Below are positions 1 through 8,508 of a stretch of 64,000 bases of DNA, in pieces. The notes below the pieces were generated by a model. It ran no database searches and was not told the DNA's origin. It worked only from the letters and a program-made list of their open reading frames with translations. The DNA comes from Sphingobacterium mizutaii (GTDB taxonomy: Bacteria > Bacteroidota > Bacteroidia > Sphingobacteriales > Sphingobacteriaceae). The stretch spans positions 1,178,001-1,242,000 of the forward strand of contig NZ_LT906468.1 of the NCBI RefSeq assembly GCF_900187125.1. The letters are read 5' to 3'. A program made the translations under genes and the position numbers. Each line of letters begins with the position of its first letter. The first letter of the stretch is position 1.

Positions 1-204
1 GCTTCTGTTTTAGGGATTGCCGGTGGATTTGGTGCATTGGGGGCGGTTTTGTTCAACTATTTTGTTGGGCAGATGATGGGTTCCTTAGGGGCTGGTACCA
101 TTTTTATAGCCATGGCCTTTATGCATCCTATTGCGGTTCTGATCCTGTGGACGATGGTGAAAAAAGAAAAGCCTAAAGAGGCAGTTTTAGTAGAGAAAAA
201 TTAA
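1..204 (+). CDS. MFS transporter, ACS-like (C-terminal fragment)
   Basis: Only the last 67 codons are in the window; the gene starts upstream. The frame is open from the first base and ends at TAA. The fragment contains a glycine-rich helix (GIAGGFGALGAVLFNYFVG) and a second hydrophobic helix, then a basic tail ending KKEKPKEAVLVEKN. This pattern matches the last two membrane helices of anion:cation symporter (ACS) family carriers, which import hexuronates and other organic anions through the inner membrane. The FAD oxidoreductase follows after 28 bp on the same strand, so this carrier probably belongs to the catabolic cluster. The substrate cannot be read from the fragment. Confidence 0.75.
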   Translation, partial: ASVLGIAGGFGALGAVLFNYFVGQMMGSLGAGTIFIAMAFMHPIAVLILWTMVKKEKPKEAVLVEKN

Positions 205-232
205 TATAAAAATATTACAAAGTATTATTGTT

Positions 233-1627
233 ATGGCAGAAGTTAAGACTATTTTGGAGCCTGCAAGAGAGACTCCTGTTCGTCTGGAAGTAGATGTTTT
301 GGTTGTTGGAGGCGGTCCTGCAGGGATTATTGCTGCACAAGCAGCCGCTTCAGACGGGTTAAAGGTTGCTTTGATCGACAACCGTAGCTTTGTTGGCGGG
401 AATATGACCATCGGCTTGCCGATTTTAGGTTTCTTAGGTCAGAAGGGCAATCAGATTATCAAAGGGCTTCCTCAGAAATTTATCGACCGTCTGAAAGAAG
501 TGGATGCTGCATCAGAGCATCGTCCATGTCCTTTGCATATGAGCTTGACCTTGGTGGAACCAGAAGCAGTAAAGAATGTAGGGTTGAAGGTTTTGGAAGA
601 GGCAGGCGTTAAAGTGTTGCTTTATGTTTTCTCTGCTGGGGTAGTGATGGAAGGCGATGAAATGAAAGGGGTGATCATCGAGAGTAAATCGGGAAGGGAA
701 GTGATATTGGCAAAAACCGTGGTCGACTGTACCGGAGATGCCGATGTTGCCTACAAGGCTGGTGTGGAATGTGAGCAAGGTAATGATGATGGTGGTGCAC
801 AACCTCCGACCTTGATGTTCTGTATGGCGGGTGTGGATACCGACAAGTTGCGTATGTCCATTGCTGAAGAGCCTAGGACCTACTTGACAGACTTTATTCC
901 AGCAGAATACTTTGGACAGAATCACCAGTTTATCGTAGTAGGATTGAGAAGCGTAATGGAAAAGGCTCGTCAGGCAGGTTATCATCTGCCGGTGGAGCGT
1001 ACGATCTTGATTACCGGTCTTCGTGAAGGCGAGGTGTGGGTCAATATGTCCAGGGTCAATGGGGTAGACGGTACGAATCCGGAAAGTTTGACTTTTGGAG
1101 AAATAGAAGGTCGCAAGCAGGTTGAGGAAATCCAACGTTATTTAGTGGAGTTTGTGCCGGGTTTTGAAGAGGCACATTTTACCAAAATGGCTCCGTTTCT
1201 AGGTATCCGCGAAACGCGTCGTATCGTGGGTGATTATGTGATGACTGCGGATGATATCCTAACTTGCCGTCGTTTTGAAGATGCCGTGGCAGTAGCGAGT
1301 TATCCATTGGATATTCACCATCCTGAAGGTGGTGGTTGTACCTTGACTTGGTGTGGAGATAGTTATGATATTCCATACCGCTCATTGGTACCTAAGAAAG
1401 TAAAGAATTTATTGGTAGCTGGTCGTTCGATCTCAACTACTCATGAGGCTATGTCGGCAATCCGTGTGATGGCGCCTTGTATGGCGATGGGAGAAGCGGC
1501 AGGCCGTGCTGCAAAATTAGCTGTCCGCCATGGCGTAAGTCCAGCGGATGTCAATGTGGAAGAGTTGAGAGCAGAATTGATCAATTCAGGCGCTTATTTA
1601 GGTGAAGACCTAACAGCGACTGTTTAA
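233..1627 (+). CDS. FAD-dependent oxidoreductase (FAD_oxidored family)
   Basis: 464 residues. A Rossmann dinucleotide-binding motif (VVGGGPAG, glycines at about residues 26-31) is followed by the acidic residue that binds the ribose (ALIDNRS) and by the GGNMTIG segment typical of the PF12831 family. A second FAD-contacting segment near the C-terminus reads LLVAGRSISTTHEAMSAIRVMAPCMAMGEAAG. There is no signal peptide, so it should be cytoplasmic. Family members oxidise or reduce small polyol or sugar-derived substrates, and many are uncharacterised. It sits between the MFS fragment and a secreted phosphodiesterase-fold protein (10 bp gap), so a role in oxidising an imported substrate is inferred. 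Confidence 0.85.
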   Translation: MAEVKTILEPARETPVRLEVDVLVVGGGPAGIIAAQAAASDGLKVALIDNRSFVGGNMTIGLPILGFLGQKGNQIIKGLPQKFIDRLKEVDAASEHRPCPLHMSLTLVEPEAVKNVGLKVLEEAGVKVLLYVFSAGVVMEGDEMKGVIIESKSGREVILAKTVVDCTGDADVAYKAGVECEQGNDDGGAQPPTLMFCMAGVDTDKLRMSIAEEPRTYLTDFIPAEYFGQNHQFIVVGLRSVMEKARQAGYHLPVERTILITGLREGEVWVNMSRVNGVDGTNPESLTFGEIEGRKQVEEIQRYLVEFVPGFEEAHFTKMAPFLGIRETRRIVGDYVMTADDILTCRRFEDAVAVASYPLDIHHPEGGGCTLTWCGDSYDIPYRSLVPKKVKNLLVAGRSISTTHEAMSAIRVMAPCMAMGEAAGRAAKLAVRHGVSPADVNVEELRAELINSGAYLGEDLTATV

Positions 1628-1637
1628 AAATAATACT

Positions 1638-2564
1638 ATGAAGCGTTCCGAAACCTCCAATCGCAGGGAGTTTTTTAAGAAAGTTGGCTTGTTGACAGCG
1701 ATGCCCTTGTTGGCTAAGTTGGATTTACAAGCTGAACAATTGCCTGCAAAAGGCAATCAAATCAAGGTGCTGACCTGCAATATTCGGGTTGATCTAGAAG
1801 AAGATGCCGCAAAGGGCTTAGGTTGGAAAGATCGCCGGGAAGCATGTTTGGCGGTAATTAAAAAACAGAAAGCTGACTTGATCGGTTTTCAGGAAGTTTT
1901 GAAGGGTCAGTTTTTAGATCTCAAGGAAAACTTGAAGGATTACTTTGCTTTTGGATTTGATGGCCCAGAGATGGACGCGTTTAAGGAAGGTTATCATGGC
2001 ATTGCCAAGAATCCGATATTGTTTTCAAAAAAGCGATTTGAGTTGTTGGCAGCCAGTGCATATTGGCTGTCTGAAACTCCTCTGAAAGCTGGAAGTCTTT
2101 CTTGGGGATCAGCAAGAGCCAGGAATGCGGTTTTTGTAAGGTTATTAGATAAAAAAACTAATAAGGAAATCCGCTTGACTAATCTGCACTTAGACCACGT
2201 CAGTAATGAAGCAAAGGAAGGTCAGATTAAAGTAGTGTTGGAGGAAGCGGCGCAATATCAATCGGATTTTCCGCAAATCTTGACCGGTGACTTTAATGTC
2301 GGCATGGATTCCAAGGTTTATCAGGATGTAATCGCTGCGGGTTGGAAAGACTCTTATGTACAAGTCAAAGGCAATGAGACTCCAGAGGGAACTACTCACG
2401 GTTTTAAAGGAAATGATCCGAATAGAAAGAAATCCAAGAAGATTGATTTTATCTTCCTGAACGGACCTTTGAAGGCGATCGATACGAGTATCATCAAGGA
2501 TAGTTTCAAAGGGGTATTGCCAAGCGATCATTATTTTGTGAGCGCGGTGTTGGAGTATCAATAA
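1638..2564 (+). CDS. Secreted endonuclease/exonuclease/phosphatase-fold protein
   Basis: 308 residues. The N-terminus has a Tat-like motif (NRREFFKKVG) followed by a short hydrophobic stretch, suggesting export. The mature part carries the EEP (DNase I-like) signature motifs in order: CNIR, the metal-binding Glu in GFQE, LHLDHVS, TGDFN and the C-terminal SDH in PSDHYF. These residues bind Mg and cleave phosphodiester or phosphomonoester bonds. Members act on nucleic acids, phosphoinositides or sphingomyelin, and the sequence does not say which. Context with a secreted glycerophosphodiester phosphodiesterase 6 kb downstream suggests a phosphodiester substrate outside the cytoplasm, but this is inference. 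Confidence 0.8.
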   Translation: MKRSETSNRREFFKKVGLLTAMPLLAKLDLQAEQLPAKGNQIKVLTCNIRVDLEEDAAKGLGWKDRREACLAVIKKQKADLIGFQEVLKGQFLDLKENLKDYFAFGFDGPEMDAFKEGYHGIAKNPILFSKKRFELLAASAYWLSETPLKAGSLSWGSARARNAVFVRLLDKKTNKEIRLTNLHLDHVSNEAKEGQIKVVLEEAAQYQSDFPQILTGDFNVGMDSKVYQDVIAAGWKDSYVQVKGNETPEGTTHGFKGNDPNRKKSKKIDFIFLNGPLKAIDTSIIKDSFKGVLPSDHYFVSAVLEYQ

Positions 2565-2587
2565 GGAAAAGATTCAAATAACATTTA

Positions 2588-2620
2588 AAAAGAACAGTTT
2601 ATGGTACTGTTCTTTTTTTA
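2588..2620 (+). terminator. Rho-independent terminator after EEP gene
   Basis: An 8-bp perfect stem (AGAACAGT / ACTGTTCT) with a 7-nt loop is followed by seven T residues. It separates the first three genes of the cluster from the polyol-permease operon. Confidence 0.85.
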
Positions 2621-2704
2621 GACTTAATGGGTTTAATTATGTTAAATTTTGTTTATTTTTATTTTACTTAAACACTAATTCAATTTAAACCTTAACTAAA
2701 TTTA

Positions 2705-3955
2705 ATGGCACAGCAAAGTACAATGGATAAGCTAGGTATACCTAGTAATTTAAAATGGGGTTACCTCGGGATCCTTATTTTCATGATGGGTGATGGGGTA
2801 GAGCAGGGCTGGCTAAGTCCTTATCTTGTCAGTCATGGCATGAGTATGGAGCAGTCTGCAGCGCTTTTCACTGTTTATGGGATTACCATTGCGATCTCTT
2901 CCTGGTTTTCTGGAGTATTGGCTGAGAGTTATGGACCGCGTAAGTCTATGTTTATGGGTTTGCTGTTGTATCTGATTGGAACGGTAGGTTTTGTGTCTAT
3001 GGGTATGGCCAAATTGGACTACAATGCCATGTTGCTGTTCTATGCCATTCGTGGCTTTGGCTACCCTTTGTTTGCTTATTCCTTTATGGTTTGGATCAAT
3101 TACCGGAGTCCGAAACAGATGTTAGGGAGAGCGGTTGGCTGGTTCTGGTTTGTGTTTACAGGCGGACTTAATGTGCTTGGCGCTTATTACTCTAGCTGGG
3201 CTTTGGATAGAATGGGCTATGAAAATACGCTTTGGTCATCAATCTTATGGGTTTTGATAGGCGCATTCTTCGCTCTTGTCCTGAATAGGGACAAGTTTGA
3301 AACGAAAGCTTCAAAAGGTTCAAAAGCCCAGGAATTGATGAATGGATTGACCATTGTCAACAAAGAACCAAAGGTATTGATCGGAGGTATTGTGCGTGTT
3401 ATCAATACCACTGCACAGTTTGCATTTCCAGTGTTCTTGCCGATGTATATGGCTGAGCATGGATTCAATACCAAAGAATGGTTGCAGATCTGGGGAACTA
3501 TTTTCACGAGTAACATCGCATTTAACTTAATATTTGGATTTGTTGGAGATCGATTAGGCTGGCAGCGCACCATCATGTGGTTTGGTGGCGTTGGTTGCGC
3601 GATCACAACGGTCCTTTTCTATTATTCGCCCGTATGGTTCGGAGGAGCGTATTGGGCGGTAATGGCGGCAGGTATAGCTTGGGGAGGGCTATTGGCCGGC
3701 TATGTTCCTTTATCCGCATTGGTGCCATCCTTGGTGAAGGAGGATAAAGGAGCAGCAATGGCTATCCTGAACCTTGGTGCAGGTCTGCCAGTCTTTGTGG
3801 GCCCTGCAATTGTTGGATTGTTGATCGGTACCATTGGAAGTGAGGGGGTGATATGGGTATTGGCTGCATTGTATCTGATCAGCGCAGTACTTACAAAATT
3901 TATCACGATTCCAGAAGATATCAAGGAGTCGGAGAAAGAATTGAATACAGTATAA
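2705..3955 (+). CDS. MFS transporter, polyol permease (RbtT/CsbX)-like
   Basis: 416 residues with about 12 hydrophobic helices. The N-terminal part (LKWGYLGILIFMMGDGVEQ, then GWLSPYL) and the loop 2-3 motif (YGPRKSMF) resemble the polyol permease family of the major facilitator superfamily. That family includes ribitol and D-arabinitol transporters and the Bacillus CsbX and YoaB proteins. It would import a sugar alcohol or related compound by proton symport. It is the first gene of a run leading directly into a 2-hydroxyacid dehydrogenase and two FGGY kinases, the same gene types as Bacillus yoaDCB. Substrate unknown; the family assignment is from recalled sequence patterns, not a search. Confidence 0.8.
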   Translation: MAQQSTMDKLGIPSNLKWGYLGILIFMMGDGVEQGWLSPYLVSHGMSMEQSAALFTVYGITIAISSWFSGVLAESYGPRKSMFMGLLLYLIGTVGFVSMGMAKLDYNAMLLFYAIRGFGYPLFAYSFMVWINYRSPKQMLGRAVGWFWFVFTGGLNVLGAYYSSWALDRMGYENTLWSSILWVLIGAFFALVLNRDKFETKASKGSKAQELMNGLTIVNKEPKVLIGGIVRVINTTAQFAFPVFLPMYMAEHGFNTKEWLQIWGTIFTSNIAFNLIFGFVGDRLGWQRTIMWFGGVGCAITTVLFYYSPVWFGGAYWAVMAAGIAWGGLLAGYVPLSALVPSLVKEDKGAAMAILNLGAGLPVFVGPAIVGLLIGTIGSEGVIWVLAALYLISAVLTKFITIPEDIKESEKELNTV

Positions 3956-3991
3956 TTAAAGAATTTAGATTAAAAATTGAATAAACAACCT

Positions 3992-5002
3992 ATGAAAGTA
4001 TTGCTAACTGCGCCTTATGAGAATGAAAAAGCTTTGAATGAATTGAAAGGTCTTTTTGATGAAGTCGTTTATCGTTCATGGAAACCTCATGGGCGTGCAT
4101 ATAACCCTACAGAATTAAGTGCTTTATTGAAGGAAACAGGAGCGGATGCCTTGATTTCGGAACATGATGAAATCACCGAAGAGGTATTACGCGAGAACCC
4201 GACCTTGAAATTTGTAGGCATCTGCCGTGGTACACCATCGAATATTGATTTGAAGGTTGCTACTGAATTAGGGATTCCCGTGTTCAATACGCCTGCAAGG
4301 AATGCCCAAGCAGTTGCAGAGATGTTTATTGCCAACGTGATCACTTTGATGCGGAATACCGTTCCGGCTATAGATTGGTTAGAAGGTAAGAATTGGGGTG
4401 AAGGTGCGCATACTTCCTACCTTCAATTCAAGGGAAATGAGCTTGCCGGCAAAAAGGTTGGTATGGTAGGTTTTGGTGCCGTAGGGCAGCATATTGCAAG
4501 GATGTTGGTTAGCTTTCCTTGTGAGATCTATTATTTCGATCCTTACTTTACAGATCCGAATACCGATTTCAAAAATGTGGAATTAGAAGAATTGTTCTCT
4601 ACCTGTGATGTGGTTGGTATCCATTTGCCAGTTACGCCAGAAACAACTGGTATGATTGACAAGAAATATCTTTCATTGTTGAATAAAGATGCGATTTTTG
4701 TGAATACAGCGCGTGCGACTGTTGTCAATCGTGAAGACTTATTGGAAGTGATCGAAGGAGGCCAAATCCGCGGTGCCGTTTTAGATGTTTTCTACAATGA
4801 GCCACCCGATGAGGTCGATTACAAAATGATCTTGAACAAGAACGTCATTGCAACTCCGCATATCGCTGGTGCTACCCATGAGGTGGAAGACCATCACGCA
4901 TTTATCATGAACAACAACCTTAGGGAATTTTTCCATAAGGGAAATAAATCTATCAAGCAGCTAGTCAACAAGGCTGTTTTAGAGAACACATCAATTAGCT
5001 AA
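3992..5002 (+). CDS. D-isomer-specific 2-hydroxyacid dehydrogenase
   Basis: 336 residues from the ATG chosen here; a TTG five codons upstream (3977) is possible but less likely. The NAD-binding glycine motif is GMVGFGAVGQHIARM. The catalytic trio of the family is in place: Arg241 (NTARATVV), Glu270 (FYNEPP) and His290 (ATPHIAGATHE). It is related to phosphoglycerate dehydrogenase but lacks the ACT domain. It should interconvert a D-2-hydroxyacid and a 2-ketoacid with NAD(P). It lies downstream of the polyol-permease-like gene, and its stop is 2 bp from the first FGGY kinase, so co-translation is likely. The acid it uses is not known. Confidence 0.88.
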   Translation: MKVLLTAPYENEKALNELKGLFDEVVYRSWKPHGRAYNPTELSALLKETGADALISEHDEITEEVLRENPTLKFVGICRGTPSNIDLKVATELGIPVFNTPARNAQAVAEMFIANVITLMRNTVPAIDWLEGKNWGEGAHTSYLQFKGNELAGKKVGMVGFGAVGQHIARMLVSFPCEIYYFDPYFTDPNTDFKNVELEELFSTCDVVGIHLPVTPETTGMIDKKYLSLLNKDAIFVNTARATVVNREDLLEVIEGGQIRGAVLDVFYNEPPDEVDYKMILNKNVIATPHIAGATHEVEDHHAFIMNNNLREFFHKGNKSIKQLVNKAVLENTSIS

Positions 5003-5004
5003 AC

Positions 5005-6453
5005 ATGGCCCTAAAAGAAGCTTATCTAATCGTCGACATCGGCACAGGTAATGCACGCGTTGCAGTCTGTGGAATAGATGGAGAAATATTAAGTATCAAA
5101 AGAGAAAACGTCCAATACGAAACGGTCGCTCAATATGAAGATTCAATTTTCTTCAATCCTGAAGAACTCTGGTCGCAGATCCTGAAACTTTCCAAAGAAG
5201 CCTTGGCCGAATCTGGAGAGGTGAAGATCAATGCCATCACAGCGACTAGCCAACGAGAAGGTATTGTCGTGGTAGACCAAGCAGGGAAGTCCTTGTTAGG
5301 TATGCCCAACATTGACCACCGAGGGAGAAAATGGGAAGTAGATCTATTGGAAAAGGATTTGGTCTATGAGCTTTCTGGCCGTTATCCGACTTCCCTGTTT
5401 TCAGCTTTCAAATTGGTTGGTGTAAGGGAGGTGTATCCAGAACTATTCCAACAGATCGCCTGTGTGATGAGCATCAGTGACTGGATTCAATTTCAGTTTT
5501 CCGGAGTAGCTGGATACGAGCATTCTCAAGCTTCTGAAACCTTGCTATATGATGTAGAAAAGAAATCATGGTCTCCAAAGTTGATAGATCAATTTAACCT
5601 ATCCGCGACCATATTGCCAAGCCTGAAAGATTCAGGGTCGATCTTAGGTAAGATCAAGCCTGACGTGGCTTCCGCCTTTGATATCAATCCAGAAGCCGTG
5701 ATCGTCGTTGGAGGCGGAGATACCCAATTGGCCATCCGTAGTATGGAACCTTCGGCAAATGACGTTGTCATTGTTTCGGGTACGACTACACCCATTATTA
5801 AAATAGTTGACAGCTATGAAAAAGATGCTGAACAGAGGACTTGGACAAGCCGACATATCGACGCTGATAATTTCATTTTAGAAGCGAATGCCGGTGTGAC
5901 CGGATTGAATTATCAACGCTTGAAAGAGATCTTTTATCCGAATGAAGGTTATGACGTCATCGAAAAAGAATTAGAAGATGCAACCTATTCGCAGTGTGTG
6001 GCTTCGTTAGGTTCATTGATTGCAGATGAGGAAGAACCCTTGACCAAGGGAGGTTTTATCTTCAATGCACCAGTATCCCATCAATTAACCCGCGGAAGCT
6101 TTGTTTTCGCGATTCTATGGGATATTGCTTGCAGTATCTACGAGAACTATAAGTTCTTGAGTGTGGTCTCTCCACATCAGGAGTCCTACATCTGGGCATG
6201 TGGTGGTGGCGTGGAGAGCCGCAAACTGCGTCAGTTTATTGCCAATCTGTTTGGCAAGAGCATCAAGATCAGGGATACCTTCCGTCAGGCGTCTGTCCTT
6301 GGTGGCGTGTTCCTTTGCAATGATGCCTTAGGCGTAAAGAATGTTAGTCCTGAGCTATTGGAAGAGATCCATCCACAGGACCATGAAGAGTTTGAAAAAC
6401 TATATCAAGAGTGGAAAAACGCTCGTAAAACTTTTAAAGAGGTAGTTTCATAA
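5005..6453 (+). CDS. FGGY-family carbohydrate kinase 1
   Basis: 482 residues with the two actin-like ATPase domains of FGGY kinases. The phosphate-1 motif is VDIGTGNARVAVCG. The probable catalytic base is Asp239 in GGGDTQLAI, and the phosphate-2/adenosine region reads CGGGVESRKLRQFIANLFG. It would phosphorylate a sugar, ketose or polyol with ATP in the cytoplasm. It differs clearly from the kinase that follows it, so the two are not a recent duplication. By neighbourhood (polyol-permease-like MFS, hydroxyacid dehydrogenase) it may correspond to the uncharacterised Bacillus YoaC group, but that link is inferred. The next gene starts on the base after its stop codon. Confidence 0.88.
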   Translation: MALKEAYLIVDIGTGNARVAVCGIDGEILSIKRENVQYETVAQYEDSIFFNPEELWSQILKLSKEALAESGEVKINAITATSQREGIVVVDQAGKSLLGMPNIDHRGRKWEVDLLEKDLVYELSGRYPTSLFSAFKLVGVREVYPELFQQIACVMSISDWIQFQFSGVAGYEHSQASETLLYDVEKKSWSPKLIDQFNLSATILPSLKDSGSILGKIKPDVASAFDINPEAVIVVGGGDTQLAIRSMEPSANDVVIVSGTTTPIIKIVDSYEKDAEQRTWTSRHIDADNFILEANAGVTGLNYQRLKEIFYPNEGYDVIEKELEDATYSQCVASLGSLIADEEEPLTKGGFIFNAPVSHQLTRGSFVFAILWDIACSIYENYKFLSVVSPHQESYIWACGGGVESRKLRQFIANLFGKSIKIRDTFRQASVLGGVFLCNDALGVKNVSPELLEEIHPQDHEEFEKLYQEWKNARKTFKEVVS

Positions 6454-7887
6454 ATGAGTAAATATTTTTTTGGATTAGATGTCGGAACCCAAGGGGCAAG
6501 AGTGGTCTTGGTGGATGATAAAGGAGAATTGATAGCATCTGATTCCCGAAAATTCCAATTGGATGATTCATTCCGTGAAGAGCAATCTCCACAGCTATGG
6601 TGGGATGATTGTCAGGAAATGCTTTCCAATCTAATCAAGAATCTTCCCGACAGCCTGAACAGGGAGGATATCCTTGCTATCTCCGTTACATCGACCTCCG
6701 GTACTGTCATTCCTTTGGATATAAATAACCAACCCTTGCATTCTGCCATCATGTACAGCGATCCCCGGTCTGCTGAGCAAGGAAAGCGGATCAAAGCGAT
6801 AGCTGAAAAACATGTGCCCCATGGTTATACGGGATTCAATGCTTCCAGTGGAATCAGCAAAATGCTATGGTACCTTGAAACCTATCCCGAAAAGGTCCAG
6901 GAAATAGCACTCTGGATCCATGCCTCAGATTATCTCGTTGGGAGGTTGTCCGGAAATTATCAGGTAACCGACTATACCAATGTATTAAAATCGGCTTACG
7001 ATCTGGAGAAACTGGAATGGCCAGCTTATGTAACAGAGGAGATCGGGATAAAAAGAGAATGGTTGCAAGAGGTGGTGCCTTCTGGAACTGTGGTAGGAAC
7101 ATTATTACCATCTCTTGCCGAAGAATGGGGAATTCCAGCAATTCAAGTTGTAGTAGGCATGACCGATGGCTGTGCTACGCAAATGGCTTCAGGAGCTGTC
7201 AAACCGGGTACTTGGAACACCACGATAGGAACGACCTTAGTGATCAAAGGCGTTACGAAAAACAATGTGGTTGATCCATTAGGAAGATTATACAGCCATA
7301 GACATCCCGAAGGCTATTGGATGCCCGGAGGAGCCAGCAATACCGGTGCAGATTGGATTTCATTGCAGTTTGCAGAAGGATTGGATGCGTTGAACCAAGC
7401 AGCAGAGCATTTGATTCCGACCCAAGAGTTGGCATGGCCTCTGCTCCAAGAAGGCGAACGCTATCCCATTATGGCTCCCCACGCAAAAGGATTTGCTCCT
7501 GAAAACATAGGCCGTGAAAAGCTATTTGCAGCAAATCTAGAAGGTGTTGCTTTTATAGAAAAGTTAGCTTATGATATTATCGAAGAGCTATCCGGAGAGC
7601 AGGTCGATGCGGTTTATTCCGCAGGCGGAGGCAGTAACAGTGATGTATGGCTAAAGATCAGGGCCAGTGTATTAAATGCTCCGATATATAAATGTAAAGA
7701 AGCTAGTGGTGCCTTTGGAGCTGCGATCATGGCCGCATCCAATACCCATTACCATTCCTTGATTGAAGCTTCTGAACAGATGACAGCAATTGAGAAAGTG
7801 GTTCAGCCTGATCCGCAATTGCATGCTTCTTACCAATCGCAGTACCAGGACTTTAAAAATAAATTGAAAGATTTAAACTATATATAG
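6454..7887 (+). CDS. FGGY-family kinase 2, resembles D-ribulose kinases (SePSK/XK-1)
   Basis: 477 residues. The phosphate-binding loop is LDVGTQGARVVLVDDKG and the expected base is Asp238 in GMTDGCATQ. Several stretches (DYTNVLKSAYDLE, LYSHRHPEGYWMPGGASNTG, SAGGGSNSDVWLKIRA) look like the cyanobacterial/plant D-ribulose kinase group (Synechococcus SePSK, Arabidopsis XK-1). If so, the product is D-ribulose 5-phosphate, which would fit a ribitol/D-arabinitol-type permease upstream. Start and stop codons directly abut both neighbours (TAA-ATG upstream, TAG-ATG downstream). Substrate assignment rests on remembered motifs and is moderate. Confidence 0.85.
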   Translation: MSKYFFGLDVGTQGARVVLVDDKGELIASDSRKFQLDDSFREEQSPQLWWDDCQEMLSNLIKNLPDSLNREDILAISVTSTSGTVIPLDINNQPLHSAIMYSDPRSAEQGKRIKAIAEKHVPHGYTGFNASSGISKMLWYLETYPEKVQEIALWIHASDYLVGRLSGNYQVTDYTNVLKSAYDLEKLEWPAYVTEEIGIKREWLQEVVPSGTVVGTLLPSLAEEWGIPAIQVVVGMTDGCATQMASGAVKPGTWNTTIGTTLVIKGVTKNNVVDPLGRLYSHRHPEGYWMPGGASNTGADWISLQFAEGLDALNQAAEHLIPTQELAWPLLQEGERYPIMAPHAKGFAPENIGREKLFAANLEGVAFIEKLAYDIIEELSGEQVDAVYSAGGGSNSDVWLKIRASVLNAPIYKCKEASGAFGAAIMAASNTHYHSLIEASEQMTAIEKVVQPDPQLHASYQSQYQDFKNKLKDLNYI

Positions 7888-8484
7888 ATGATTACAATCT
7901 GTCTATTGAGACACGGAGAAACTGCCTATAATGCAGATGGAAATAAATATTGCGGAAGGACGGATATTCCTTTAACAGAAAAAGGGCTTTCCCAGGCCAA
8001 GCGAATGAATGAGCTGCTTAAAGATTATCATTTTGATCAGATATTCTGTTCGCCCTTGCAGCGTGCGAAAAACACTGCAGAGATTGCTTCTGGAAGACCC
8101 GAAGCTGTTCAAGTCGATGAGCGCTTGATCGAAGTCGATTTTGGACAATGGGAAGGCAAGCGATCCGAAGACTTTATTGCTGACGATCCAAACTCATGGT
8201 ATAATTGGTTATCAGATCCGGCAAGCTTTGAAGCGGGCAGGACAGGAGAAAATGCTGCCCAAGTTATTAGCCGTCTAGAAAGTTTCTACGCTGAATTGAT
8301 GGATAAATATGATGGACAAACCATTTTGGTGGTTGGACATAATGGAGTCAATAGGCTTTTTATGGCGCAGCAATTGGGCATGCCATTAAAGAACTACAGA
8401 AAGATCGTCCAAGAGAACTCTGCCTTGACTTTGATAACTTTGGATAAACACAAAGGTTTCAATTTGTTAAAATTGAATGCTTAA
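7888..8484 (+). CDS. Histidine phosphatase family protein (phosphoglycerate mutase-like)
   Basis: 198 residues. The catalytic RHG motif is at residues 8-10 (LLRHGETAYNADG, with His9 as phospho-acceptor), and the second core histidine is His151 in VVGHNGVNR. YCGRTDIPLTEKG follows the RHG motif and is typical of the CobC/alpha-ribazole phosphatase and small sugar-phosphate phosphatase branch. It would hydrolyse a phosphomonoester in the cytoplasm. Its ATG immediately follows the stop of the second kinase, so it is likely co-translated. It may remove off-target sugar phosphates or dephosphorylate a pathway intermediate; nothing in the sequence decides this. Confidence 0.87.
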   Translation: MITICLLRHGETAYNADGNKYCGRTDIPLTEKGLSQAKRMNELLKDYHFDQIFCSPLQRAKNTAEIASGRPEAVQVDERLIEVDFGQWEGKRSEDFIADDPNSWYNWLSDPASFEAGRTGENAAQVISRLESFYAELMDKYDGQTILVVGHNGVNRLFMAQQLGMPLKNYRKIVQENSALTLITLDKHKGFNLLKLNA

Positions 8485-8508
8485 TTTTAATGCTTCAACA
8501 AAAACCCT

